Notes: generated from the letters alone by a model not told the origin. Counted from the first letter of the stretch, positions 22,863-34,888 are shown. The stretch: 64,000 bases of DNA from Laburnicola sp. R22_1 (GCA_014281115.1 JACONQ010000009.1:1922001-1986000), one strand, 5' to 3'. Numbers and translations: made by a program.

Positions 22863-24467
22863 ATGACGAAACCTCAAGAATCGATTCCACCGGTGGGTAC
22901 CGCTTGAAGCTTCTTGCAATACCATTTACTAATCCCAACGCACAGGCCGCAGATGTTCTCGGTGTATGACTTCAGCCGTATCTACCGCGAGCGAGTTGAC
23001 ACTGACAGATGTGTTCATGATTCTAGACCATCGGGACTGGTACGTATTTTCAGCGTATGATGTGATAAGAGACTGACTTCCCGCAGTGTAAGACGACCCT
23101 GACGGCTGTCGAATGAACCTGACACTGACATATTCTGGTCTAGCTGTTGGTGCATTCAGGTGAGACTGTAAGCATTTCGAGATTCGACTATATACTCACT
23201 CGTGATAGATAATTCCACAGTAAGTTCGCATTGTCGTCGATCAGGCAAACGCTCACAATCCCAAGAATATGGCACACATGGCGTCGAAAGAACACCGATG
23301 GTCTGCCTGGGACGATGCTAATGTTGTTCGCTGCCTGTAACTAGCCCGGCTCCTGTGTACCATACATCGGACTGAGATTTTTAGGCGCGGTACCATTCGG
23401 GGTGTATGCCATCGTCCAGGTATATCCCATCTGCATAACTGAAATCGCTACGTATACTAACGCTTGGCAGAAATTTAGTTTGGCTCTTCAGTTGCAACCA
23501 CAGTGTTTTGGTAGCCTCGGTCTCATTGCGTGGGGCCAAACGCTCTATTACGGCAAGTGAGTAGCCTACCGCTTTTAATACCAACATGGGCCTCATCTGA
23601 CACCACACAGTAAATGGAAAGCTTGGACGGCGACCGCAGCCACCCTGGGCATGGCCGCTGTATTCGCTGGAGTCCAAGCTACTCTCATTTTTACTCTTCG
23701 GGTTCGTTCTACACCACCTTCTGCGCCGAATAGACTAACGACTGCCAGATACCATATTACAGAGGCATTGAGTGGCCTATGATAATGATGGCTATTATTG
23801 CCTCGGTCATGCAATGCGTTGGTCTTATGATGCCATATTTTGAATTAGCTAAACGACAAGGGCGCGTTATTGGACTCGGTACGTCTTGAGCCGTGGATCT
23901 TTGGCTTTTTGGCTTATGGTTACAGACTTTTGGTTTCTCCTGATTGATTGGGCGGGTGCCTTCTTCTCGTTGATGGCTTTAGGTAAGTTTCATACGGTTC
24001 AACAGCTCCCAGGAAGGGATTACATCTGACTATTATAGTGGCCCAGCATACTTTCGACGCACTTGGCGGGTCCATTTATATCACGGCGTAAGTATAATAT
24101 TTGTCGTGATGCTTGAGTAATACTGACAGTGATTAGTATGACGCTCGAGACCGGTATTTTTATCAGCCAAGCCATTTGGCTTTGGCGCGTTCGACATATC
24201 CGTCGCGAAGCTAAGAAGTTGGGAATGAGTTATGATGAATATATCAACACATATCCTTCGAAAAAGCTAGCGCGGACCGAATCATCGGAAACAATTGTCG
24301 ATGCCGAAGCAGGCCACTCTGTCTCAACAGAAACCCCGCAACTTTCCGCGAAGACCCCCTCTATGCAATCGACAGAAGCAGTCGCGGACCAACCGCCGAA
24401 GACGGACACAACAAATACTTTGACTCTACCAGAGAAAGCGGCCAACGCGAACAACAATCACGATTAA
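22863..24467 (+). CDS. PQ-loop repeat membrane protein, 14 exons including a 1-nt exon
   Basis: Seven-helix PQ-loop family protein (relatives export cystine or cationic amino acids from the vacuole; substrate here unknown). Exons: 22863-22892, 22946-22963, 23027-23039, 23087, 23144-23159, 23209-23219, 23266-23336, 23385-23419, 23471-23556, 23611-23701, 23749-23878, 23926-23982, 24039-24087, 24137-24467. Together 939 nt = 313 codons (312 aa). The first PQ motif is in WCIQIIPQIWHTWRRKNT; hydrophobic segments follow, ending with a hydrophilic Ser/Thr-rich tail (about 80 residues). The single nucleotide at 23087 is needed: without it the sum is 938 and the conserved LGTIGTVCW block falls out of frame. 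It sits between an intron 23040-23086 (GTACGT to CCGCAG) and an intron 23088-23143 (GTAAGA to TCTAG). The 11-, 13-, 16- and 18-nt exons are equally well framed. Confidence 0.87.
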
Positions 24468-25673
24468 GGGCGACCACTTTGCTCCCGCTTCGACCTGCCA
24501 CCGACCACCTGTACAACTCACCGAATATACTTCTGGGCGTGCTGGACTCGACCACTTTCTTAGCGAAAAGCTTTCGATTATTCTTCTTCCACAACCAAAA
24601 GCGCTAGGCGTTCTGGATTTCGCTGTACTAAAACTAATTCTTCTTCAAAATATAAAGAAAAGCCGTCCGCTATTTCTTGTTCAAAAATATCGGCATTGTG
24701 ATTATCTCGGGGTGGAAACTCTACTTCTGGCCTCGGCCATTGCGACGACATTGCGACAAAGGGACTAGTTCAATTTTTTCAATGGCAATGGCGAATTTGG
24801 AGTTCGGCTTCCTCGGTTAGGGTGTGATTCACCATGGGGTTTGCGTTTATGGAGGAGGGTGGAGGTCCAAAATGGGTGGCCTTGATTGAGCGTTTCAGTC
24901 GTATCTCTATTGCAATACTAATTTTTTATTACTATCCAACTTGTGCGAATCTCACGGTGCCTATGCCTGTGCCCGTGGTACAGTTCAGAGCGAAGTTCAG
25001 AGCGAAGACTCACGCGGTAGCGGTCGAGAACCTCGATATCAGAGCAGAGTGCGGCTAGTGCCCCTGGGTGGGGGTGGTGGGGTGATGGCTAGCCGACCAT
25101 ACCGAACCGAGGGACGAAGAGGACTTTTGGACAAGCGGCGACACTTGAGCTAAGCTAGAATAAAGCTAGAATAACCTCATCGGCTGCAGAAGACCCATGG
25201 TGCCGCAGAAACGCTATGTGGTTCTGTAACAGGTAGGTAGTCTATCAGCATCTGAAGGATCCAATCGGCTAGTCGCTTCTGATGACGGCCGCCGGAGCAA
25301 GTCCAAGTCATCTGGCCTCTGGACACACTTCCACGTAGCCCGCCACAAACTCATTGTACGTTTACGGATACACTCACGTCTCATCGCAATTTTTTTTCGT
25401 GCTGCAGGATAAGAGCGAGCTTCCTTACTGGATCCTTCGATCGTACATACGCGCGTCGAGAAGACCACCAAGAACCTCAGGAAGAGCGAGCAACGGAAGA
25501 GATACCTACAATTACCTACTGTATACGGTACGTGGAGGATTTTGAGATAACTGCGTCAGAGCCACACACCAAATATCGCACGTGCTCATCGTTCAAACAC
25601 TCTATCCGATCCCACATCCCCTCTTTCTCCCCGAGGGAAACCGCAGGACGCATAACCAGGGACATCTTCAGCA
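24468..25673. other. Intergenic, no gene seen
   Basis: 1.2 kb between two plus-strand genes; no conserved coding segment. T-rich runs near 25390. Contains the promoter of the phosphatase gene by position. Confidence 0.5.
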
Positions 25674-26884
25674 ATGGCTTCGGCTGAAAACAACGGGACG
25701 CCAACGGAGACGCAACCGCATCTTCCTTCACCGCCTTTCTTCACCGTCCCAGGTCTAAGCAACTTGCGCGATGCGGCGCTGGGATGTGGGGGTATGAAAA
25801 CGGCGGACGGGAAGAGCATTAGGCCTGGGGTGTTATTCCGGAGCGCAGAGGTGAGCAGGTTGAATGCCGAAGGGTGGAAATTGGTGCATGATATCGGGGT
25901 ATGTTTGACCCTTTCTTCACACCATTCTTCCAAAATGGAAACTCGTATTGGGATTTAGAGGTGCTGACCAAGTCTACCGGCAGGTCGCCCACGTATTCGA
26001 TCTAAGGAGCAAACCCGAAGTAGACAAGGGATGGACGGGTATCTCAGGACAGCAGGGCGAGAAAGACGATACTCGCCACGGGTGGGAAGAGGGGCTGAAA
26101 AAGGCGGGCGTGGAGAGGAGTTGGGTTCCTGTTTTCACCGAGGCGGATTATAGTCCTGAGAGGTTGGCGGAACGATACATGGTACGTTCTTACCCCTTCC
26201 CCTATATATACTTCCCTTTCATCCATGCCCACCCACCCATCCATATCCCCACACCTCCAACTCACCATCTACCAGAAATACCTCGACGAATCCGTAACCG
26301 GCTTCATCCAAGCCTACCACGACATCCTCCTCCACGCCGGCCCCGCCTTCACCACAATCTTCAAATACCTCGCCTCCCTCCCTCCTCCGACCCAAGCCCA
26401 AAGCCAAAGCCAAGAAGGAGCCCAGCACCGCAAAATCGGCGCCCTAGTCCACTGCACCGCAGGCAAAGACCGCACAGGCATCTTCTTCGGCCTCCTCTTC
26501 GCCGTCCTCGGCGTCCCCGTGTCACAAATCGCAGACGAATACAACCTCACGGAGCGCGGTCTCGCGCATGTGCATGAGCAGGTTGTGCCGCGGTTGATGG
26601 CTAGTCCCGGGTTTAAGAGGTACTTTTTGAGCCAGATGGAGGAGGGGTTTGGGGAAGCGGAAGATGTAGATATAGAGAGGGAGGTTCCGCCTGAGGTTGT
26701 GGAGAAGTGGAGGAGGGCGGCAATGAGGATGTTGGGGGCGAGGAGGGAGAGTATGTTGGGGGCTTTGGAGATGGTGGGGAGGGAGTGGGGGGGTGCGGAG
26801 GGGTATTTGAGGGGGGTTTGTGGGTTGGGAGACGAGGAGGTGGGGGCGTTGAGGAGGAATTTGGTGCTGGAGGCCGAGTTGTGA
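25674..26884 (+). CDS. Tyrosine/serine protein phosphatase (IphP-like, Y_phosphatase3)
   Basis: Cysteine-based phosphatase of the fungal/bacterial IphP-like family. Exons 25674-25898, 25984-26181 and 26276-26884 give 343 aa. Landmarks: GLSNLRDAAL at the N-terminus (the NxRD opening), FRSAEVSRL, HVFDLRSKPE, and the active-site loop HCTAGKDRTG (HCxxGxxR, catalytic Cys in exon 3), then NLTERGLA. The C-terminal 80 residues (from about DIEREVPPEVVEKW) are helical and charged. Codon use shifts visibly inside exon 3, from C-rich third positions to G-rich ones near 26560, but the frame is unbroken. Physiological substrate unknown. No membrane segment or targeting signal seen. Confidence 0.93.
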
Positions 26885-28186
26885 TGGGGGTTATGTGTGG
26901 GCTTGGATCTGTAGGTGTCCATGATGCCAGCTTTCTGCAACGGTGGCGTGTTTGTAGTATTGTAGGGAGTAGATATAGAGTAGAAGAGAAGTTTGGTAGA
27001 TGCCTGTACAGGGCTGGTTTAGTATTTCTTCTTCGGGGAATGGTAAGAATTCAGCTTGAACGGGGCTTTCCTTGTCCCATTCCATGTCTTCGTCCCATTT
27101 CAACACCTGCGGCCATGGGAGTAACCACGAAAGCGCCTTTGCATGCGATTGCACCCTTGACGCCTACCCCGCCATCTTCGGCGAACTAAAGAATTGCGGC
27201 GCCGCTCTTTTCACTACTACATCCATCCTACATTGTTTTCATTCTGCCTACTCTGTCGTCGCTTCTTTATCTCTCGATACGCCTGCTCTCGCTGGGTCTC
27301 CTCCCGTTGCTGCGGAACCCCCTGTCGCAATTCTCTACAACAAAATCCCCAAATTAAAAAAACCTAAATACCAAGAAGAAAATAAGAAGCGCAGCGACAA
27401 GGCCTCTGAAGCTTGGGCAGTGAGTTCAAGCAACGTACCCACAGTCGTCACCCTAAGCATTTACCAACTGTCTGGCATCTATATTATCTATCAACCCCCA
27501 GCCACCTTAACAACTCAAAAAACCCTCCCAGAGCTCCCAACAATAAACCAAAATGAAAAAAGACAATATTTAAAAAACCTTCCACATCATCACCACCAAT
27601 CCTACACAAACACCCCCTCCGTGCCATAGCTAGCAGAGAAGTAAAAGTCCTATACCCAGAAAGGAGGGCCAGTTGAGCATCTCATTAGCAGGGTAGGTAT
27701 GCTCGAGCTCTTAAGATTTCCCAATTGGGATGTGTTGCTGGTAGCGCGTCTCGAAAGCGCTAATTTAAAGGGCGATATTCCTGCGAATGTTTGTAGAAGC
27801 ATCAATATTTCCAAAGAATAGATACATATCGCCCAAGCACAAATTCAGTATGAACAGATCAATGCAGCACAACAGACCCGTCCCAATCCCATGCCTCATG
27901 AATGACTCGCGACGCAGCCGAAGATCCCCCCATGCCCCAATCCCATCCATCCCGCGCGCCACCTACGACGGTCCACTATCCACACGCCCGAAGTCACACC
28001 GGCGCTTACAATTTCCCCGACAGGACATCAACAACACCAACCCACCCTCACAGATTCACAAGCCCGCCACCCCCGCGAACCACACAGCAAAATCCCCAGA
28101 CCCCAGACCCCAGACCCGGCCCCCAAACCCCAGAACCGACCCCGATCCATATACCTAGCTAGCCACGTGCTAGCCCCATACCCACA
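26885..28186. other. Spacer with one weak ORF
   Basis: 1.3 kb between the phosphatase and the zinc-cluster regulator. Holds the weak ORF 27084-27629 (separate entry), an A-rich tract at 27350-27400, and C-rich sequence upstream of the regulator. Nothing else supported. Confidence 0.4.
27084..27629 (+). CDS. Hypothetical ORF, weak support
   Basis: 181-codon uninterrupted ORF beginning MSSSHFNTCGHGSNHESAF. The N-terminal half has a natural-looking composition with several Cys/His residues. The C-terminal half is low-complexity (Lys-, Pro- and His-rich) and probably not structured. No family recognised. It could be a single-exon orphan, or only the first part may be coding. Confidence 0.3.
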   Translation: MSSSHFNTCGHGSNHESAFACDCTLDAYPAIFGELKNCGAALFTTTSILHCFHSAYSVVASLSLDTPALAGSPPVAAEPPVAILYNKIPKLKKPKYQEENKKRSDKASEAWAVSSSNVPTVVTLSIYQLSGIYIIYQPPATLTTQKTLPELPTINQNEKRQYLKNLPHHHHQSYTNTPSVP

Positions 28187-30176
28187 ATGGCCACCCCATC
28201 GCGCCCCCGACCCAAGCGATCCCGAGCAGGCTGTCTAACATGCCGGACCCGCCGACGAAAATGTACGTCCTAGTCCTACCATGCACTGCAATTCATGCAT
28301 GTAAGACTGACTCACCGCGACGAAAGGCGACGAAAATAAACCCAAGTGCGAGAATTGTGTCGCGAAGGCGTTGGAGTGTCGCTATGCGCCTGCTATTCAG
28401 ATTCTGGGGCGGAATAATTATACGCCTGATGTGCCGAGTGGTGGGACGTCGTATGCGAGCGTTCAAGTAAGTTTGGAGGAGTGGGGTTGTGTGCTTGTGG
28501 GGAGAGGAGTGGTTTTGCTATGCTGACAAGTGCTAGTTTGTTCCTGGGGGTAGTGAATCAAAAGACCGTGATCACGTTAAAGATAGTGGGAGACGTGTGC
28601 CACAATCCGAGGTCGCAGCTAGCCCAGCTTCAGGACCGGCAGTACCGCAGTCAACGTCGCCAGAAGGACCTCAGGGCGTGGAAACGTCGCCTGGGCCTCC
28701 AAGTCCATCAGTGCAGCGTTACCAGTTTGCATTAGATGGCCTTATTGCGTTGGGAGGTGGGCAGGGTAGCGGAGGGACTGCTGAGTCCGAAGCCAGTTTT
28801 GAACCCATGGTGTTCCCGGACAGAGGACAAGCAGCATCCATAGACCGTACTATTGTCCCTATGGAACGCCCGCAAACGACAGCGGATGTGCTCAATGTTG
28901 GGGAGTATAGAGCTACACCAACAATGCAGTCTTGGTCGTCAATAAGTGGAACGTCCCCTATCGGGCTTTTCGAGTTGACTGACGAACGTACTTTGGAATT
29001 GCTCAAGCATTATAGGTACAATATCGCGCCATGGGTACGTCACTCCACCAGTGCTCAATGCATCTATCTGACTCGATGCAGATGGACATTTGCGATATGA
29101 ACCAATTCTTTGGCTGCGAAGTGCTCCAACTATCCAAAGAATCTTTCCGAATCAGGTCCGAAATTTTGGCGCTCGCAGAAAGATCACTCAACGTTCGCCA
29201 TTTGGGTTCGAATTTAGATGTGCACCTTCAGCGACAGAAAGACGCTGCAAACGACGAACTTAGCGAGGCGCTCTTGGACGTGTTAGATATGGCCAAGGCT
29301 GTTGTTGTAGACCTGTCAGAGCTCTGGAGGCAGGAAGGTAGTGCTTGGGCTGCGGATCGACTGCTGGAACCTCTACTGCCCGAGGTTAACAATGGAAGTT
29401 TGAAAACTGCAGTGTTTTGGTTGATGGCGAGGCTACGTAAGCTGTACATCTGCTCTCGGTGTGACACATCACTGACCATCGGTATAGAGCTGAGCGTTGC
29501 ATTGATGAGTCCATCCCCTGTGCGGATACCGCTACCAAACTCATCGACCTCGGCGTGGGAGTATCTGTCTGCCGGTAAATCAGAACGTGTCTCTCGATAC
29601 GTTCACGATGCTGTAGCATTGTGCATCGATGCAACTGTGTTTAGCCGTGGAGACGAGGACAGATGGCTTCAGCAGCAATACGGACTGAGCCGTGCCGAGC
29701 TGTGGGAAACACTTATTGCTGGCTTTGAGCGATGGTACAAACACCGTCCTCAAGAGTTCCTGCCCATCATTGAACTGTATCCAAGGGACGGTGTCGACTC
29801 CGAGGACGGATTTCCTGAGATAGTGTTCTCTTGTGGTGCGACAATTTTAGCAAACCAGTTATACCATACTGGAATGCTCCTCTTGTTGCAGAACAAACCA
29901 CGGTTCATAGATCGAGCACGCTCTCAGTCACCCTCTATGTCGACGCTGTGGCACGCCCGCCGTATCTGCGGGATCTCTCTAAGCAACGATCGATGGGATT
30001 GTTGGGATCCAAGCATGGTGGCAGCGCTCTTTGTGGCTGCGAAGACGGTGACGCACCAGAGTCAGCACAAAGCCATAATGCGTACGTTGGAGAACGTTCA
30101 GCAACGCACTGGATGGAATACTGCACATTACATTGAACAGCTCGTACTTGAGTGGCAGAATGCGGAAGGATGGTGA
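28187..30176 (+). CDS. Zn2Cys6 transcription factor
   Basis: Fungal binuclear zinc-cluster regulator. Exons 28187-28262, 28327-28466, 28537-29034, 29082-29436 and 29488-30176 give 586 codons (585 aa). The zinc cluster is at residues about 15-43: CLTCRTRRRKC from exon 1 into exon 2, then CENCVAKALEC, preceded by basic RPKRSRAG. A Ser/Pro/Gly-rich linker follows, then the regulator middle homology region (LFELTDERTLELLKHYRYNIAPW, HARRICGISLSNDR). Its C-terminal half is recognisably related to the convergent gene at 30206-31669, whose stop is only about 30 bp away. Position at the edge of the transketolase/polyol dehydrogenase/sugar transporter group suggests it regulates that group; inference only. 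Confidence 0.92.
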
Positions 30177-30205
30177 GTATTCTCGAACGAAGAAGAACCA
30201 GGGTT

Positions 30206-31669
30206 TTAAACGACTCCCTGGATCTTATGGCCATATAATTGCTCGAGATCGCGTGCACGCCAGCACGCAGTCCACCCGGTCATAGCTTCGATCTGACGGA
30301 TTGTTTTAACAACTAGTGTCTGCTCTGAGCTATGGCTTAGAAGCCGACCAGCGATCCAAAGAGGTTGAATGGCGTTGTTGAGACAGCCTTCGTGTGGATT
30401 AGCCAAGGATATTCCACAGATCCGCTTGGCATGCCAGAGGATAGAAGAAGTCGGAGAAGGTACGAGTAGGGACTTGTGCTTCGGATTGGCAGATAGAAGA
30501 AGTACACATGCAGTGTGATATAGCTGGTTTGAGGAGATAGCTCCCCAGTGGGCGAAGAAGCTTTGGGGAAACGGCGTCGATGCGGTGGTGATAATTGGTG
30601 AGATCTCTTTTGGCCGATAGGTAGCCCAGTTCGCAAGCTGATCCCAAAGGCGTGACCAACGGCTCTGAAACTGGTCTGCATCGCAGCCGTTGTCTTCTCC
30701 AAGTTCAACGAATTTGTTGCGCTCGGAGACGAGCTCGCACGCCTTAGCACAAAGGTAGACGGCGTAGTTGGCATACATATCAGGAGATGGCGAGTTCCGG
30801 AACAAGGACTCGGCGAGATTTTCTGGAGTGTCGGGAGGCAACCATTTGGAAGGCTTGAGCAATGTACTCTCAGCACCGTCCGAGATCATCGCACCACAGA
30901 CGTCCATCCTCGCATAGCACCAGAATACGGCCTGTAGAATGTCGTCGCTGAAGCCATTGACAGCAAAGGCGTCAAATACAGCAGCACATCCCTCCAGATG
31001 ATGACGCCAATCCTGCGCACTGGCAGAAAACATCTCCAGACAGCACAGCACCACACAAGCAGCGATGACCTGGGTATCTCGGGCCTGGAGGAGGGGCGTG
31101 AGCAGCCGAATCGCTTCTTGGTATAGCTCTAGGCTGTCAAATGACGACTGCGTTTTCTCCTTCCGCTCTAGCTGACGAGCGCCGATGGCAAGCAGGGCAT
31201 ATAGCAGAGGCTGCGACTCTTTCGCCAGTGCTGGCAATTGAATGCCAAAGGTGCGATTTTGGTCAAACATGTCAAGCCATGGCGCCACGTGCGCGATGTA
31301 GTTCTTCAGGTACTGGACGCGCCTCCCTTTGGTTACTACTTGCTTGATGTTGGATGATGGCTCAGAAGCATTTTGCTCGTCATCAACAGGGGTCCCGACG
31401 CGCGTAGGAGCCGCAGAGCGTGCAGTAGTGAATAGCAATGCACGCAGCTCTTCTTGTGATGCGAGGTAGTTCGGATCATGTGCAAACTCATCGATGCACC
31501 AGCTCGCAGCTGGCGATAGGAAAGGATCTATGTTGTGTAGACTGCTTTCGGTTGGAAACTGGCTTTCGGTGGTTGGCGGTGGGAGGAAGTTGCAGAGGAA
31601 GTCGTTGGAAGGAGATGCTTCGTGAGTGAAGCGCGGTCGCTTGGGGGGAGGCCCGATGTCGTCAGGCAT
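30206..31669 (-). CDS. Transcription-factor-like protein lacking a zinc cluster
   Basis: Single-exon gene of 487 aa from ATG 31669 (MPDDIGPPPKRPRFTHEAS). In-frame ATGs continue upstream to about 31800 and cannot be excluded. It contains the fungal regulator middle homology region (YLKNYIAHVAPWLDMFDQ, IGARQLERKEK, VIAACVVLCCLEMF) and a C-terminal block, SILWHAKRICGISLANP, that parallels the neighbouring zinc-cluster gene (HARRICGISLSNDR). No CxxCxxxxxxC cluster is visible upstream on this strand before the next gene, so it probably cannot bind DNA alone, or depends on a partner. PPPKRPRF may be a nuclear localisation signal. Tail-to-tail with its paralogue; perhaps a duplicated, truncated regulator acting as a modulator (inference). 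Confidence 0.85.
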   Translation of the reverse strand: MPDDIGPPPKRPRFTHEASPSNDFLCNFLPPPTTESQFPTESSLHNIDPFLSPAASWCIDEFAHDPNYLASQEELRALLFTTARSAAPTRVGTPVDDEQNASEPSSNIKQVVTKGRRVQYLKNYIAHVAPWLDMFDQNRTFGIQLPALAKESQPLLYALLAIGARQLERKEKTQSSFDSLELYQEAIRLLTPLLQARDTQVIAACVVLCCLEMFSASAQDWRHHLEGCAAVFDAFAVNGFSDDILQAVFWCYARMDVCGAMISDGAESTLLKPSKWLPPDTPENLAESLFRNSPSPDMYANYAVYLCAKACELVSERNKFVELGEDNGCDADQFQSRWSRLWDQLANWATYRPKEISPIITTASTPFPQSFFAHWGAISSNQLYHTACVLLLSANPKHKSLLVPSPTSSILWHAKRICGISLANPHEGCLNNAIQPLWIAGRLLSHSSEQTLVVKTIRQIEAMTGWTACWRARDLEQLYGHKIQGVV

Positions 31670-31940
31670 CGCCACCGGATGCAGGTGCCAGGTGGAGAGG
31701 ATGTTGGGGAAGGTGCAGGGGGGCAATATACAATGAATCGGAAGGTGCAGAGTTACACGAGTCATGCCTAGACCTCGGCACAACGGCTGCATCTCCATCG
31801 CGTCATGTCGTTGCACGCGTCACTACCCAGCACATTCGTCATGTTTGATCGTTTGCGCTTCATTATCTATTCATTCTTCAAGGGCCCATGGGGCTACCAA
31901 CCGAAAACGCCTGGAAATGCAGTACTGCGTCCGCATTCGC

Positions 31941-34279
31941 TCAAAGCTCAACAAACTCGTGGCGTAGGACATCATCCGCCGGCATCTTCTCGAGATAGTC
32001 ACTGACCTTCGCAGTCATGGTTCCCACGTCGAACCCGAAGAACTTGTAGGCGGCCGTGCCTGGCAAGCTGTGGCCGAAGCTCTTCACGCAGATGGCCGCA
32101 TTGGCATACCGCTCCCAGCCGTTCGGCGCGTACGGCTCGATGACAACGGCAGGGACGCGGTGCTTCCTCAGCGTGTCCCGCCTGTACTCCAGTGACTGTG
32201 TCTCGAACAGCCGCCAGCACGGGAAGCTGACGACGCGCACCTTGACGCCCTTGGCCCTGAGCTCCTGCGCGACGTCCACGGCAAACGTGAGCTCCGCGCC
32301 CACGCCAATAAGTGTCACATCGGCGTCCTCGACCTCCTCGAGCACGTAGGCGCCCCTTGCCACACCGTCTCTTCGCGTCTGGGCCAGCTGTGGTAGTGCA
32401 TGCCGCGACGTCGAGATGATGGTCGATGTATGCTTGGCCTCGATGGCCGTAATCCACGCGCCTGCCGTCTCCTCGCTGTCACCCGGTCGGATATAAAGCA
32501 GGCTGGGCATGGCCCTGTAGAGGTTCGCCAGCTCGATGGGCTGGTGAGTGGGGCCGTCCTCACCCATGCCAATGGAGTCGTGGGTGGCGGCATGGATAAT
32601 CTGCAATTTCTGCAGGGCGCCCATGCGGACTGCCGGGGCTGCATACAAATAAAACATAAAGAACGACGATGTAACCGGCACGAATGTGTTTGGCGCAAAG
32701 GCAGCAAGACCGTTGGAAATGGCGCACATGGCGTGCTCACGTACACCGTAGTGGATGTATCGGCCGCCGTAGTTGCCCGTAATGCCACACGTCGTCTTCA
32801 AGCCAGGCTAACAGAGGTCAGTATACGGCATTGGAGCCACTTTTAGGACGACTTACATGCTGGAAGTCGACCTTGCCTTTCCAGATCATGTTGACAGAGG
32901 GCGACAAATCAGCAGTGCCGACCATGAAGTTATTGCACGCCTGCGCGATAGGATTGAACACAAGCCCGGAAGAAGCTCGTGTTGCTGTAGGTTTTTCTGG
33001 GAATGACTCCTTGTTTGGGATTAAGTCCTTCCAGTTCTCCGGCAGACGACCCTCGACGCGTCTGCGGAACTCTGCGCCCAGCTCGGGGTATTGAACCTCG
33101 TACTCTTGCACCGTCCTCTCCCACGATCGCACTAATTCCTCTCCCCTCGCAGGAATGTCTTCAAAGAATTCACGAACTTCTTTCCCGACGACGAAGTGCT
33201 CTTCCGGGTTGAACCCATACATCTTCTTCATGTTGGCGACATCTGCATCTCCAAAAGCCGCTCCATGGGCAACGGCGTTGCCCGCGACAGCGCTTCCCAG
33301 GCCAATCACTGTTCGGACATTGATGAATGCGGGCTTGTCGGTCGCTGCTCGTGCTCTGTTCAATGCTCCTATCAAGCCCTCGATATCGAAACAACCGTCC
33401 TCGATGTCAATCACATCCCACCCACAAGCCCTCATTTTTGCATTGACGTCTTCCGTATTCGTCAGATCAACACTGCCATCGCAAGTAATCTGGTTGTTAT
33501 CATATATAATGGTAAGGTTGTTGAGCTTGAGATGGCCCGCGAAGGAGATGGCCTCGAGCGCGACACCTTCTTGCAAGCATGCATCGCCGATCATGCACCA
33601 CGTGTGATTTGAGACGACATCGAAGTCGGGCTTGTTGTACGTGGCTTGGAGATTCTTCGTTGCCATCGCGAGTCCAACTGCGTTCGCCACACCCTGTCCA
33701 AGCGGCCCAGTTGTGACTTCAATACCCTCGTGTTCGATTTCCGGATGCCCAGGGCAGAGCGCATCGACGCGATCCGAATGGTAAGATTTCAGTTGATCAA
33801 AAGTCATGGCCTTGAAGCCCACGAGGTGGAGGAAAGTGTACTGAAACAAGCATGTATGACCTATACACAGTGAGCCTTTCCTATCCAACACAATGTTGTG
33901 CAGCCGATGAATGACTTACCATTTGACAAAACGAAACGGTCTCGGTTGAAATACGTTGGCGTGTGTGGTGCGTATCGCATAACGTACTTCCACAAGGCCA
34001 CACCAGTTGCTGCCATGCCAATCGCACCTCTACTCTTCATCAGTTCTGGCTTTTGTTGATCGCTCGCCCGACTTACCCAGGATGGCCGCCTTTGAACTGC
34101 TGGCATAGATCTGCAATTAGCAGTCTGAAGGTTTTCAACACTAGGACATGTTCGCTTGACAATTTCTGCACCGGGGATTTCTCAACCTCTTCTTCTTTCT
34201 TCAATCCATCAATTACATTCTTTCCGTACTCGGTCTGGCTTCTGCCGTTGACCTGCGGTGCGCCGCTGGCGAGATGCAT
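31941..34279 (-). CDS. Transketolase / dihydroxyacetone synthase-like enzyme
   Basis: Thiamine-diphosphate enzyme moving two-carbon ketol units between sugars. Exons 34279-34077, 34029-33920, 33860-32857 and 32807-31941 give 728 codons (727 aa). Landmarks: FKGGHPGGAIGMAATG, HSDRVDALCPGHPE, TTGPLGQGVANAVG, GDACLQEGVALEA (ThDP/Mg motif), YDNNQITCDG, then the pyrimidine domain with YGVREHAMCAISNG and DSIGMGEDGPTHQP, and a C-terminal domain ending in FGFDVGTMTAKVSDYLE. The N-terminal extension and substitutions relative to housekeeping transketolase (for example CPGHPE) resemble the DHAS-like paralogues of fungi. The C-terminus FVEL is not a classic peroxisomal signal. Flanked by a regulator pair and a polyol dehydrogenase, so probably pathway-specific rather than the general transketolase. 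Confidence 0.92.
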
Positions 34280-34888
34280 CGCTGCGCGTTTAGGGGGACG
34301 TAAAGGATCGGAAAAAGGTGGACAAAAGCCCAAAAGAAAGCGAAGGACAAATTCGCTCGCGAATCGACGCCAAAAGATAGCTTTACCGCGGTGTGCCTTT
34401 GTTTAACTTTCTCCCGCTCGCTGCAATTGCCCCTCGAGCAAAGCTGGGTGGCACGTTCCCAACCTGGTAACTACAAGCACCGCATCCTAAAAAGGTATCT
34501 TTAACCATCGAGTCAACCAATCGTGGTCGATAGGTTCGAGACCCCGGCATGGTTACTACCTACGCATACTACCCCGCGGACCCTAGCATACGACGGTCTG
34601 TCCTGAGGATGCAAGACGCGGCAACATTTTCTGCACGCGTTGACACCTCCTTCAATATACCTCGAATGCTCAGGTAACGACACGCTGACATTCGTTCACG
34701 GTCTTTCGCTCTTGGAGTCCCTTTTAGACTCATTGCGCCTTATCAAGATAAACCCAGAGCGATTCTGCGAGCGAGTTTATAAACAAGAATCTTCTTTAGA
34801 ATGTCTCCGGCAAGTAGGAGTGGAATGCTACCTCTGTGCGATCGTGGCTAATATGATACAGCAGACTGCGAACGGCATCGTGAAATCG
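34280..34888. promoter_or_regulatory. Divergent promoter region, transketolase-like / polyol dehydrogenase
   Basis: 609 bp between divergent starts. An open frame extends upstream of the dehydrogenase ATG to 34640 but lacks family similarity. The shared upstream region would allow co-regulation (inference). Confidence 0.4.
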
